From NCBI GenBank assembly GCA_026390345.1, contig JAPLGD010000086.1:1-34975 (forward strand): 34,975 nt of DNA. Direction: 5' to 3'. Origin of the DNA: Candidatus Bipolaricaulota bacterium. Its GTDB lineage: Bacteria > Bipolaricaulota > Bipolaricaulia > UBA7950 > UBA9294. The position numbers and the translations under genes are program-made. Each line of letters starts with the position of its first letter. Within the stretch, counting starts at the first letter, position 1. Of the stretch, positions 9,588 to 18,043 are shown piece after piece. The notes beneath the pieces were generated by a model. The model ran no database searches and was not told the DNA's origin. It saw nothing but the letters and a program-made list of their open reading frames with translations.

Positions 9588-9830
9588 GCCGCCAGCGACA
9601 TCAAGACGAGCGCTGGCGGCTAGGAAGCTGGCCGCCGCTCGCATCAAGACCGGGGATGTGCGGCGGCGGCTGGGAAACTGGCCGCCGGCTACATCAAGAC
9701 GAGCGCCAGCGGCTGGAAAGCGGCCGCCGGCCACGGCAAGAGACATCGCCGGCGGCTAGGAAGCTGGCCGCCGCTCGCGTCAAGACTAGGGGATGTGCGG
9801 CCGCGGCTGGAAGGCTGGCCGCTAGCCACA
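9588..9830. repeat. Tandem array of six imperfect hairpin-forming repeats
   Basis: Fills most of the 290-bp gap between the importer permease end (9860) and nadK (9569). Units begin at 9588, 9631, 9681, 9723, 9767 and 9818, the last one partial. Each opens with GCCGC and closes with its complement, and most carry CATCAAGA or GTCAAGA in the loop. Stem arms include GCCGCCAGCG/CGCTGGCGGC (9588-9597/9611-9620), GCCGCCGC/GCGGCGGC (9631-9638/9663-9670) and GCCGCCGGC/GCCGGCGGC (9723-9731/9748-9756). Stem changes are compensatory between units 1 and 4. Units are joined by TAGGAAGCTG or close variants. Units 1-2 and 4-5 form a higher-order repeat of about 94 bp. No coding potential is evident. It may act as a terminator, mRNA stabiliser or REP-like element. 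Confidence 0.85.
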
Positions 9831-9859
9831 TTGGGAAGGCTGATCGGCGTCCGAACGGC

Positions 9860-10690
9860 TTACGAACTTCGACGCGCGGCGTAGGTCCAGCGGCACACGA
9901 TCCGCTCGACGATGTCGATGATGATGTACAGGCAGAAGCCGAGGAGGGCCATCGCCAGGATTCCCGCAAACTGCGCTCCCGTGTTGTAGGCGCTGTTCTT
10001 GATGAACGACCCCAGTCCGCCCCTCTCCGGGTCGATCGCGCCGGCCGTCTCGGCAATGTACAGGAATGCCATCCCGAGGCCGATGCTGACACGAAGGCTC
10101 GTGAGGATCGACGGAAGCGTCGCCGGGAGGACGACGTGCCGGTAGACTTGCCATCGAGAGGCTCCAGCGGAGAGAACGCTCGTGATGTGCTCCAACGAGA
10201 TCTGCTTGGCCGCCCCGCGCGCGCTAACGAGGAGCTGGAAGAAGAGGGCGATCGCGACGATGGCCACCTTGACGGGGTGACCGATTCCGAAGATGAGGAA
10301 CAGAATCAGGATGAAGGCGACCTGCGGAATCGGGTAGACGATGTAGATGATGGGGGAGATGAGCTCGTCAAGCCGCCGCTCGTGGCCGACGAGCAGACCG
10401 AGCGGGTACCCTGTGGCGAAGGCGATCAGGATCGCCAGCACAAGGCGCCACGCGCTGATCCAGAAGTTCGTGAACAGAAGCGGCCCCAGCCGGATCATCT
10501 CGCGGATCGCGACGATCGGGTTCGGCAGGTACTCCCGTCCCCCTTTGAGCGACCGAATGACGACGCTCGCAACCTCCCAGAAGAGAAGCAGGAGCAAGAC
10601 GCTGGCCGCGTAGATGGCGACGTGCCGCCACACGCCGCGGTCCTCGGCCCGCTCGACAAGCCATCGCCCGGCGCGCTTCGCCCGGTTCAC
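9860..10690 (-). CDS. ABC importer permease, SsuC/TauC/ThiX-like
   Basis: 276-aa inner-membrane permease of the nitrate/sulfonate/taurine type. About six hydrophobic segments are visible, including YAASVLLLLLFWEVASVVI, LVLAILIAFATGYPLGLLVG, VAFILILFLIFGIG and GILAMALLGFCLYIIIDIV. The cytoplasmic EAA-like loop reads SAGASRWQVYRHVVLPATLP. GTG 10690 overlaps the ATPase stop (GTGA), so the two are translationally coupled. The substrate is not shown by the sequence. Confidence 0.9.
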   Translation of the reverse strand: MNRAKRAGRWLVERAEDRGVWRHVAIYAASVLLLLLFWEVASVVIRSLKGGREYLPNPIVAIREMIRLGPLLFTNFWISAWRLVLAILIAFATGYPLGLLVGHERRLDELISPIIYIVYPIPQVAFILILFLIFGIGHPVKVAIVAIALFFQLLVSARGAAKQISLEHITSVLSAGASRWQVYRHVVLPATLPSILTSLRVSIGLGMAFLYIAETAGAIDPERGGLGSFIKNSAYNTGAQFAGILAMALLGFCLYIIIDIVERIVCRWTYAARRSS

Positions 10691-11424
10691 GTCTCACGCT
10701 CCAATTCCGTTCGCAGGCGGAGCACGACGTCGCGGAACGCCGGTGCCTTGCGGTAGTCGAGCCCGCCCATCTTCGGGTTGTCCACGACGGCCTTCACCGA
10801 CGCCGGGCGCGCCGAGAGGACGACGATCCGCTGCCCGAGGAACGCCGCCTCTTCGATGTCGTGCGTGACGAGCACGAACGAGAACGCGTGTCGGGCCCAC
10901 AGCTTCAGGAAGAGATCCTGGATTCGCTCCTTCGTCAGGGTGTCGAGCGACGCGAGCGGCTCATCCATGAGCATCACCTGGGGTGACGTCGACAGCGCGC
11001 GGGCGATCCCGACGCGCCGCTTCATTCCCTCCGACAGCTCCGACGGGTAGCGGTTCTTCACATCGGACAGGCCAAGCTCCTCCAGCACGGCGTCCGCCGT
11101 GAGTTTCGGGTACTCCCTGCCAAGGAAGAGGCTCAGGTTCGCGTTCTGCCAGACGGTCTTCCACGGCAGGAGACCGGCGTTCTGCAGGATCAAGGCCGTG
11201 TCTCGTCGCGGGCCCTCCACCGATTCGTCGGCGATGCGGATCTCGCCCGCCGTCGGACGGATCAGACCCGCGACGGCGAACAGGAGCGTCGACTTGCCGC
11301 ACCCGGACGGGCCGATGAGCGCGACGCTCTGCCCGCGGGGGACGTCGAGCGTGACCCGATCAACGGCCCGGACCGCCCGGGCACCGCGACCGTAGTCCAC
11401 CACGACGTCACGCAACGCAATCAT
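10687..11424 (-). CDS. ABC importer ATP-binding protein, SsuB/TauB-like
   Basis: 245-aa ATPase powering the importer. Walker A GPSGCGKST is at residues 38-46, the Q-loop at LILQNAGLLPWKTVW, Walker B at VMLMDEPLASLD and the H-loop at LVTHDIEEAAFLG. The signature is LSEGMKRR in place of LSGGQ, a common kind of variant in this subfamily. ATG 11424 overlaps the stop of the binding-protein gene (ATGA). The frame is open far upstream but homology begins here. Confidence 0.94.
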   Translation of the reverse strand: MIALRDVVVDYGRGARAVRAVDRVTLDVPRGQSVALIGPSGCGKSTLLFAVAGLIRPTAGEIRIADESVEGPRRDTALILQNAGLLPWKTVWQNANLSLFLGREYPKLTADAVLEELGLSDVKNRYPSELSEGMKRRVGIARALSTSPQVMLMDEPLASLDTLTKERIQDLFLKLWARHAFSFVLVTHDIEEAAFLGQRIVVLSARPASVKAVVDNPKMGGLDYRKAPAFRDVVLRLRTELERET

Positions 11425-12428
11425 GGAAGGAAGCCGTTGTCGACGACGACGCCGTACTCCAGCCGGTCGTACAGATACCCTTTCTTCTGCATCCAGGAGA
11501 GGACCTTGGCGAACGTCTCCTCCGTCAGAGCCGCGGGCGCCTCGAAGTGCGGAATCGAGATCGCATCGAGGGCCTCCTGCGGCACCCCCGTCACGTTGGC
11601 GCCCTGGAAGAAGAGCCCCAGGACGACGTCGAGGCCGACCTCGATCAGTTCGTCGCGAGGCAACGCGTTGATCCGCTCGATGGCGGCCGCGTACGCACGG
11701 TAGAAGGCCTCCACGGCGGTCGGGTTGCTCTTCACGAACGCTTTGCGGAACACGACGACACTCGGAAGCGGGTCGATCCCTGAGAAGGTCGAAAGCCACG
11801 CCAGGTTCGGCGGCGATCCGTTCGGCGGGTGGTAGGTGGCGATGTAGCTGATGTACGGCTCGTGCATCACGGCCACCGGGACCGTTTGCGCCGCAAACCA
11901 AACCGCGAGTTGCAGCGCGTCGTTGAAGTACATGTACCGCATCGACCACCCCTTGGTGATTCCGTTCGCTATGAGGAGTTGGTCGAGCATGTACTCGTCG
12001 TCGGTGCGGTACGAGACGCCGATCTTCCCGTTCGTCGAGAGGAGCATGTCCAGGGTCTCGGCGCCGAACCCGACGTGCGACAAGAGTCCGAGTGGAACGC
12101 TGTCGGTTTGCGGCGTGGAGGTCGCACATCCCGTGATGACGAGGTCACGTCCGGACGAGTAGTCGAGGAGGGATCGGGACACGTCTCCCATGACGGCGTC
12201 CAGGTTCCCGGTCAGGAGGGCTGTGCTTCGCTCTTGGTTGTCGGTGATGCCGACGAGTTCGACCGAGATCCCCTCCGCATCGAACAACCCCCATGCCTCC
12301 GCGAAGGCGATAGGAAGCGCTTCGAACACCGGAGGCAGGCTCATACGGAGGGTAACGGCCGACGCCGCCCCTCCTCCCACGATCACGCAGAGCGCCACGG
12401 ATAGGACGATTCGCCGCATCGGGACCAT
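11421..12428 (-). CDS. ABC importer substrate-binding protein (NMT1/THI5-SsuA-like)
   Basis: 335-aa exported binding protein. An N-terminal signal peptide (MRRIVLSVALCVIVGGGAAS) precedes VTLRMSLPPVFEALPIAFAE. There is no lipobox, so it is probably periplasmic or released. Family features are AEAWGLFDAEGISVELV, STALLTGNLDAVMGD, and a long C-terminal segment counting downstream residues as in NMT1-type proteins. The candidate substrate classes (sulfonate, taurine, nitrate, pyrimidine precursor) cannot be separated here. ATG 12428 has a GAGGGGGAG ribosome site; a TTG lies one codon upstream. It is first in the three-gene operon. Confidence 0.88.
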   Translation of the reverse strand: MVPMRRIVLSVALCVIVGGGAASAVTLRMSLPPVFEALPIAFAEAWGLFDAEGISVELVGITDNQERSTALLTGNLDAVMGDVSRSLLDYSSGRDLVITGCATSTPQTDSVPLGLLSHVGFGAETLDMLLSTNGKIGVSYRTDDEYMLDQLLIANGITKGWSMRYMYFNDALQLAVWFAAQTVPVAVMHEPYISYIATYHPPNGSPPNLAWLSTFSGIDPLPSVVVFRKAFVKSNPTAVEAFYRAYAAAIERINALPRDELIEVGLDVVLGLFFQGANVTGVPQEALDAISIPHFEAPAALTEETFAKVLSWMQKKGYLYDRLEYGVVVDNGFLP

Positions 12429-12464
12429 CAAGCTCCCCCTCGTTTTCTTCGGAGTCTACCGGCG

Positions 12465-12493
12465 ATTATAGCGGCCGGCCCGGGTTCGACCAA
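12465..12493 (-). promoter_or_regulatory. Promoter of the ABC importer operon
   Basis: On the minus strand, TTGGTC (12493-12488) is separated by 17 bp from a perfect TATAAT (12470-12465). A start near 12458 leaves a ~30-nt leader containing the GAGGGGGAG site of the binding-protein gene. The leader is too short for a TPP riboswitch. Confidence 0.65.
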
Positions 12494-12534
12494 TCGCGCG
12501 ACCCTATCGGCGTCCTGGCGTTTCGCGGTCTGGA

Positions 12535-14286
12535 ATGATCGGATATCATCACCCGCTTATGAACCAAATCCGGCAGTGGCTCTGGAGGTACAAGGGGCGC
12601 GTCGCGGCGGGCTTCGTCTGCCTGACCATCGTCGACGTCGCGACGCTATTCGTTCCCCTCGTCCTCTCCGACGCCATCGACCGCCTCACCGCCGGAGACG
12701 GAAACCTGCTTGTGAGCGGCCTTCTCATCGTCGCCCTCGCCGTCGTCGCGTTCGTGTTCCGCTACTTCTGGCGGCTCTTTCTGATCGGCACGTCGCGGCG
12801 CATCGAGCGGGATTTGCGCGCCAGGCTGTACGACCACCTCCTCTCGCTCCCCGCGTCGTTCTACAACGAGACGAAGACCGGGGACCTGATGGCGCACGCA
12901 ACCAACGACATCGAGGCCGTGACCTTCGCCTGCGGGTTCGGCCTGATCACCATTCTCGACCCGCTCGTGATGATCCCGTTCTCGGTCGGCGTTATGCTGT
13001 CGATCAACGTGCGGATGACCGCCTACGCCGTGCTGCCCCTCCCGATCCTGACGATTGTCATGCTCGCGTTCGGCCGTGTGATCCACGCGCGGTTCGAGTT
13101 CGTGCAAGCCGCTTTCTCCGCCACCATGGAGAAGGTTCGCGAGAACGTGTCCGGCATCCCTGTGCTCAAGGCGTTCGTCCAGGAGGAGGGATCGGAGCGC
13201 GACTTCGCCCGCACGAACCAGACGCTCGCGGATCGGAACATGTCCCTCGTCCGCGTCCACGGCCTGTTCCACGTGCTCATCGAGCTTCTCGCCGGCGCGA
13301 CGCTCGCGCTGACGCTGTGGATTGGAGGCGGGAGCGTGATCCGAGGCGCGGTGTCCCTCGGGAACTTCGTCGCCTTCTCCCAGTACCTCTCGATGCTGAT
13401 CTGGCCGATGATCGCCCTCGGGGACGCCGTGAACATCTTCCAGCGCGGCCGCGCCTCGCTGGGGCGGATCGGAGTCCTCCTCGCCGTGCGGCCGACGATC
13501 GCGGAGCCCGAGTCGCCCCGGGCGATGAACGGAACGCGGATCGAGATCCGAGACCTGACCTTCACGTACCCCGCGGCGGGCGCCGCGGCGCCCGCTCTCC
13601 GCGACATCGACCTCACGCTCGAAGAAGGAACGACGCTCGGCATCGTCGGGATGACGGGGTCGGGAAAGAGCACCCTTGCTCACCTCATCCCCCGCGTCTT
13701 TGACCCGCCGCCCGGAGCCGTTCGGATCGGCGGCGTCGACGTTCGTGACGTCTCGCTCGCCGACCTTCGGAAGACGATGGGTTTCGTACCGCAGGACGCG
13801 TTCCTCTTCTCCGCCACGATCGCCGAGAACATCGCGTTCGGCCGCCCCGATGCCTCGCGGGACAAGATCGAGCGCGCGGCCCAGCTCGCCGGTATCCACG
13901 ACGAGATCCTCGCGTTCCCCGACGGGTACGAGACGCGCGTCGGCGAGCGCGGCCTCTCCCTCTCCGGCGGCCAGAAGCAGCGGGTCGCCATCGCCCGCGC
14001 CCTCCTCCTCGAGCCGCAGGTCGTCATCTTCGACGACCCGCTTTCCGCCGTCGACGCCGAGCGGGAGGAGTTCATCCTCGCCAACCTGCGGGAGTTCTTC
14101 CGAGGACGCACGAGCATCCTGATCGCACACCGCATCTCGGCGGTCCGCAACGCGGATCGGATCATCGTTCTCGACGAGGGACGGATCGTCGACTCCGGCC
14201 GCCACGAGGAGTTGGCGGCTCGCGAGGGAATCTACCGCCGGATCTGGACGCTGCAGCAGGCGGAGCGAAGGACGGTGACGGGATGA
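12535..14286 (+). CDS. Heterodimeric ABC exporter subunit with degenerate ATP site (BmrC/TM287-like)
   Basis: 583 aa: a six-helix ABC transmembrane domain (~1-310) fused to a nucleotide-binding domain. Walker A is MTGSGKST, the Q-loop VPQDAFLFSATIAENI, the signature canonical LSGGQKQR. Walker B reads VVIFDDPLSAVD, with Asp501 in place of the catalytic Glu. That is the mark of the degenerate-site half of heterodimeric exporters such as BmrCD and TM287/288. Its intact LSGGQ would complete the consensus site with the partner's Walker motifs. The start is uncertain: ATG 12535 or ATG 12559, the latter 9 bases after TATCAT, so possibly leaderless. It overlaps the partner gene as ATGA. Substrate is probably a drug or lipid (family inference). 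Confidence 0.92.
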   Translation: MIGYHHPLMNQIRQWLWRYKGRVAAGFVCLTIVDVATLFVPLVLSDAIDRLTAGDGNLLVSGLLIVALAVVAFVFRYFWRLFLIGTSRRIERDLRARLYDHLLSLPASFYNETKTGDLMAHATNDIEAVTFACGFGLITILDPLVMIPFSVGVMLSINVRMTAYAVLPLPILTIVMLAFGRVIHARFEFVQAAFSATMEKVRENVSGIPVLKAFVQEEGSERDFARTNQTLADRNMSLVRVHGLFHVLIELLAGATLALTLWIGGGSVIRGAVSLGNFVAFSQYLSMLIWPMIALGDAVNIFQRGRASLGRIGVLLAVRPTIAEPESPRAMNGTRIEIRDLTFTYPAAGAAAPALRDIDLTLEEGTTLGIVGMTGSGKSTLAHLIPRVFDPPPGAVRIGGVDVRDVSLADLRKTMGFVPQDAFLFSATIAENIAFGRPDASRDKIERAAQLAGIHDEILAFPDGYETRVGERGLSLSGGQKQRVAIARALLLEPQVVIFDDPLSAVDAEREEFILANLREFFRGRTSILIAHRISAVRNADRIIVLDEGRIVDSGRHEELAAREGIYRRIWTLQQAERRTVTG

Positions 14287-16364
14287 CGACGCCGCTCTTC
14301 GACGACGAGATCGTGGGAAAGGCCTTCGATGCGCGGCTGATGCGCCGGATGCTCCGCTTTCTGAAGCCCTATCGGGCGCTCTTCGCCGTCTGCGTCGCCC
14401 TCACCGTCGTCCTCGCCGGAATCGAGCTCGCCATCCCGTACTTCTCGAAGACGGCCATCGATCGCGACATGACGCTTCCCTACGCCATCGTGACCCTCGA
14501 CGCCGCGCCCGCGACGGGCGATCCGATCGCGCTCGGCGAGGGGCGCTATCTCGTCTCGCCGGCGAACGTGCCGACCGATGTGCGTGCGGAGTGGGAGCGC
14601 AAGGGAGCCCTCGCGAGCGAGCGGTACGCCTTCGAGCCGGAGGACGACCGTGCGGCGGCCGCCGTCGTCGCCCGCCATCCCGACGCCTTCACGCCGGTGC
14701 CCGGTGGGGCGATCGCAACGCAGTACGACCTGGCTTCCCTCCCAGCCCGGGACCTCGAGACGTTGCGGGGTGGCGCGCTCACGGGCATCGTGCGCCTCGC
14801 CGTCCTCTACGCGTTCATCCTGCTCGTCCGGTTCGTCTTCGCGCTGTTCCAGGTCTACCTCCTCCAGTACACCGGGCAGCGCGTGATGTACGACATGCGG
14901 CGCGAGATCTTCCGCCACGTTCTCCGCCTTCCCCTACCGTTCTTCGACCGCACCCCGGTCGGACGGCTCGTGACCCGCGCAACGAACGACGTCGCGGCGA
15001 TTAACGAGATGTTCACGTCAATGCTCGTGAACCTGTTCCGCGACGCCTTCCTCGTCGTCGGCATTCTGGTCGTCATCTTCCAACTCGAGTGGCGGCTGGC
15101 GCTCATCGTGCTGGCACTCTTCCCCATCATCGTTCTCGCCGCGTGGCAGTTCCGAAACCGTGCTCGCTCCGCGTACCGCGAGGTCCGGAAGCAACTCGCG
15201 CGGCTGAACGCCTACCTCCAGGAATCGATCTCGGGGATGCGCATCATCCAGGTCTTCGTGCAGGAGGCCCAGGCCAACCGGAGCTTCCTCGGAATCAATA
15301 CGGCGAAGTACGACGCCGACATGCGCCAGGTCATCACGTTCGCCGTGTTCCGACCGCTGATGAGTCTCCTGAGCTCGCTCGCCATTGCGATCGTGATCTG
15401 GTACGGCGGCCCGAGCGTGATCCGCGGCGGCCTCTCCCTGGGCGCTTTGACCGCGTTCGTGCAATACGTGCGAATGCTGTTCGAGCCGGTCATCAACCTG
15501 TCGGAGGGGTACAACGTGCTCCAGGCGGCGATGGCGTCGTCCGAGCGCATCTTCCGGCTGCTCGACGAGCCCGAAGAGGACCGCGGGGGCGGCGGAACCA
15601 TCGAAGGCTTCCAAGGACGGATTGAGTTCCGAAACGTCTGGTTCGCCTACTCGGAAGGCGACTGGATCCTGAAGGACGTCTCGTTCACCGCGAACCCGGG
15701 CGAGCGGGTGGCTATCGTCGGGCCGACAGGAGCCGGCAAGACGACGATCATCCGAATCCTGCTCCGCATGTACCCAATCCAGAAGGGAGAGGTCCTGGTC
15801 GACGGCCGCCCGATCGAGACCTACGACATCGGCCTGCTGCGCTCGCAGATGGCTGTCGTGCTGCAGGATGTCTTCCTTTTCGCCGGCGACGTCATGGACA
15901 ACATCCGCCTCCGGTCCGACATCCCGGAGGAGAAGGCGATCGAAGCAGCCCGGTTTGTGAGCGCCGACTTCGTCGAGGCCTTCCCCGACGGATACGCGAC
16001 CGAGGTGAAGGAACGCGGCGCGACCCTGTCGGTCGGCGAGCGCCAGCTCCTTTCGTTCGCCCGCGCCGTCGCCTTCGACCCGCGGATCCTCGTCCTCGAC
16101 GAGGCGACGGCGAGCATCGACTCGCACACCGAGAGCCTCATCCAGTCCTCGCTGCACAAGATCATGGAGGGGCGCACGTCAATCGTCATCGCCCACCGCC
16201 TGTCGACGATTCGCGAGTCGAACAAGATTATCGTCCTGCACCACGGGAGCGTCGTCGAGGAGGGAACGCACAAGGAACTGCTCGCGGCCGGCGGCCTGTA
16301 CGCCGCGTTGTATGAGCTCCAGTTCGCAGATCCCGGGTCAGGAGACTCTGCCTCGAACGACTGA
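14283..16364 (+). CDS. Heterodimeric ABC exporter subunit with extracytoplasmic insert (BmrD-like)
   Basis: 693 aa, the catalytic partner of the preceding subunit. Walker A is GPTGAGKTT, Walker B ILVLDEATASID with catalytic Glu607, and the H-loop IAHRLSTIRES. Its signature reads LSVGERQ instead of LSGGQ, matching the Asp-type Walker B of the partner, so one ATP site is degenerate and one is complete. Between TM1 (~38-60) and TM2 (~165-185) lies a hydrophilic insert of about 100 residues predicted outside the membrane; the family counterpart BmrD also has an extra domain here. Gene order and sizes (583/693) resemble BmrC/BmrD (585/673). Confidence 0.92.
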   Translation: MTTPLFDDEIVGKAFDARLMRRMLRFLKPYRALFAVCVALTVVLAGIELAIPYFSKTAIDRDMTLPYAIVTLDAAPATGDPIALGEGRYLVSPANVPTDVRAEWERKGALASERYAFEPEDDRAAAAVVARHPDAFTPVPGGAIATQYDLASLPARDLETLRGGALTGIVRLAVLYAFILLVRFVFALFQVYLLQYTGQRVMYDMRREIFRHVLRLPLPFFDRTPVGRLVTRATNDVAAINEMFTSMLVNLFRDAFLVVGILVVIFQLEWRLALIVLALFPIIVLAAWQFRNRARSAYREVRKQLARLNAYLQESISGMRIIQVFVQEAQANRSFLGINTAKYDADMRQVITFAVFRPLMSLLSSLAIAIVIWYGGPSVIRGGLSLGALTAFVQYVRMLFEPVINLSEGYNVLQAAMASSERIFRLLDEPEEDRGGGGTIEGFQGRIEFRNVWFAYSEGDWILKDVSFTANPGERVAIVGPTGAGKTTIIRILLRMYPIQKGEVLVDGRPIETYDIGLLRSQMAVVLQDVFLFAGDVMDNIRLRSDIPEEKAIEAARFVSADFVEAFPDGYATEVKERGATLSVGERQLLSFARAVAFDPRILVLDEATASIDSHTESLIQSSLHKIMEGRTSIVIAHRLSTIRESNKIIVLHHGSVVEEGTHKELLAAGGLYAALYELQFADPGSGDSASND

Positions 16365-16425
16365 GTCGGCCGGTTGGGATCGAGTCATGGCTTCCCGTAC
16401 TCTTGGCCTCGGGAGGTGAGCCACC

Positions 16426-17757
16426 GTGGACCTCAGGATCACCAATCTGGGCGCCGCCAAGCGCCGGTCGCCGCTCGCGCTCTCGACCGTGCGCGGCGAT
16501 CGCGTCTGCAACTTCGTTTCGGACGACGAGAGGGTCCTCTATCGCGTCGTCACGGGCGGCGAGCCGGCGGGCGTCGACGAGTCGTTCGAGCGCGCCGGCC
16601 CTCGCGAGCACGTCTACTTCGAACCGAAGACGCTGCGCGCCGGCATCGTGACCTGCGGCGGACTCTGCCCGGGAACGAATACGGTCATCCGCACGGCCGT
16701 CATGGAGCTCACCTATAGCTACGGCGTGTCGACGGTTTACGGGTTCCGCTACGGGTTCGCGGGCCTCGTGCCCGGCTCCGGCTACGAGCCGATCGAGCTC
16801 ACGCCGGAGCTTGTGGACGACATCCATCACCACGGCGGGACGATCCTCGGCTCGTCGCGAGGTCCCCAGGACGTCGGAGCCATGGTCGAAACCCTAGAGC
16901 GCATGGGAATCGGCCTCCTTCTCGTACTCGGCGGCGACGGGACCATGCGCGGCGCGGACGAGCTGTACCGCGAGATCACCCACCGCGGCCTGCCGATCTC
17001 GGTCATCGGCGTGCCGAAGACGATCGACAACGACATCCACCTGGTTGAGAAGACGTTCGGGTTCGAGACCGCGTTCTCGATCGCCATCCAGGCGATCCGC
17101 TCGGCTCACACCGAAGCCAAGGGATACCTGAACGGCATTGGCCTCGTTCGTTTGATGGGGCGGCAATCGGGGTACATCGCCGCGAGCGCGGCGATCGCCG
17201 AGCCCGACGTCAACCTTGTTCTCGTGCCTGAGATCCCGTTCTCTCTCGACGGAGAGCGAGGCCTGCTGGCTTGGATTGAGAGGCGCCTCGCGACGCGGCG
17301 GCACGCCGTGATCGTCGTCGCGGAGGGAGCGGGCCAAGACCTCCTCCACGAAGAGACCGAGGCCATCGAAACGGATGCGTCGGGGAACGTTCTGCTTCGC
17401 GACGTCGGTCGGTTCCTGAAGAAGCGCATCTCCGATCACCTCACAGCTCGGAAGGTCTCGCACTCGCTCAAGTACATCGACCCGAGCTACATGATCCGCA
17501 GCGCGCCCGCAAACCCGAACGACTCGATCTTCTGCTCGAGCCTCGCACGCGACGCCGTGCACGCCGGGATGTGCGGCAAGACCGGGATGCTCGTCGGGCT
17601 ATGGAACAACCAGTTCACCAACGTCCCGCTGCGCGAGGTCGTCGGTCGCCGCAACACGATCGACCCGGAGGGCGACCTGTGGCTCGCAGTCTTGGAGTCC
17701 ACGGGACAGCCGTCGGACTGGGGATCGTCTTGCGAAACCCGGACGAAAGGAGAGTAA
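16426..17757 (+). CDS. pfkA: 6-phosphofructokinase (probably ATP-dependent)
   Basis: 443 aa, phosphofructokinase superfamily, group with a longer N-terminus (cluster X/plant-like). GTG 16426 is chosen for the GGGAGGTGAG ribosome site 5 bases before it. Motifs are TCGGLCPGTNTVIR, GGDGT (169-173), PKTIDNDIHLVEKTFGFETA and MGRQSGYIAA. The key donor-site pair is Gly after GGD and Lys in PKTIDND. Gly at the first position usually means ATP use, whereas PPi enzymes have Asp there. The combination Gly plus Lys is known from ATP-using plant and trypanosome enzymes. Donor choice is inference. It follows the exporter by 61 bp with no terminator seen. Confidence 0.92.
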   Translation: MDLRITNLGAAKRRSPLALSTVRGDRVCNFVSDDERVLYRVVTGGEPAGVDESFERAGPREHVYFEPKTLRAGIVTCGGLCPGTNTVIRTAVMELTYSYGVSTVYGFRYGFAGLVPGSGYEPIELTPELVDDIHHHGGTILGSSRGPQDVGAMVETLERMGIGLLLVLGGDGTMRGADELYREITHRGLPISVIGVPKTIDNDIHLVEKTFGFETAFSIAIQAIRSAHTEAKGYLNGIGLVRLMGRQSGYIAASAAIAEPDVNLVLVPEIPFSLDGERGLLAWIERRLATRRHAVIVVAEGAGQDLLHEETEAIETDASGNVLLRDVGRFLKKRISDHLTARKVSHSLKYIDPSYMIRSAPANPNDSIFCSSLARDAVHAGMCGKTGMLVGLWNNQFTNVPLREVVGRRNTIDPEGDLWLAVLESTGQPSDWGSSCETRTKGE

Positions 17758-17759
17758 GG

Positions 17760-18005
17760 ATGAAGCCAACGCGATTCGTCGTCACGGCGCTCCTCGTGTT
17801 TCTGATGCTCGCGTTCGTCGCGCAGAACACGGCGCCCGTGAACGTGCACTTCCTCGGCTGGACGTTCTCGGTCTCGGGCGTCGTCCTCCTCGCACTGACG
17901 TGCGGAGCGGGCATCCTGATCGGGCTCCTCATCGGCCGGCCGTGGAGGCGACCGAAGCCCAAGCAGGAGTACGCGCACGTCAAGGCCCCGGACGAGAGAC
18001 GGTAG
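17760..18005 (+). CDS. LapA-domain (DUF1049) small membrane protein
   Basis: 81 aa with two transmembrane segments (~7-22 and ~36-60) joined by a short loop containing AQNTAPVNVHFLGWTFSVS, typical of the lipopolysaccharide-assembly protein A domain. A short basic C-terminal tail (RPWRRPKPKQ) lies in the cytoplasm. ATG 17760 follows an AAAGGAGAG ribosome site that overlaps the stop of the phosphofructokinase gene (17755-17757), so it is co-transcribed. The role outside LPS-assembly systems is unknown. Confidence 0.85.
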   Translation: MKPTRFVVTALLVFLMLAFVAQNTAPVNVHFLGWTFSVSGVVLLALTCGAGILIGLLIGRPWRRPKPKQEYAHVKAPDERR

Positions 18006-18043
18006 GCGGCCTCCCACGAGGATGAGGCGGGCGGCGTTCCGCG

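Noticed and set aside
9588-9830. CRISPR array
   Set aside because: The units are palindromic throughout, vary in length from 33 to 41 bp, have no unique spacers of constant size, and no cas genes are near.
9656-10756. A 366-codon plus-strand frame across the hairpin array and permease
   Set aside because: Starts in repeats and runs antisense to a clear permease; composition is charged and low-complexity.
12429-12464. TPP riboswitch upstream of the ThiY/SsuA-like binding-protein gene
   Set aside because: The leader is only about 30 nt and lacks the conserved CUGAGA-type elements.
12646-14205. A 519-codon minus-strand frame opposite the exporter gene
   Set aside because: Arg/Asp/Glu-rich composition typical of antisense frames in GC-rich DNA; the plus-strand frame is a clear ABC exporter.
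15018-16157. A 379-codon minus-strand frame inside the second exporter gene
   Set aside because: Antisense shadow with no recognisable domain.
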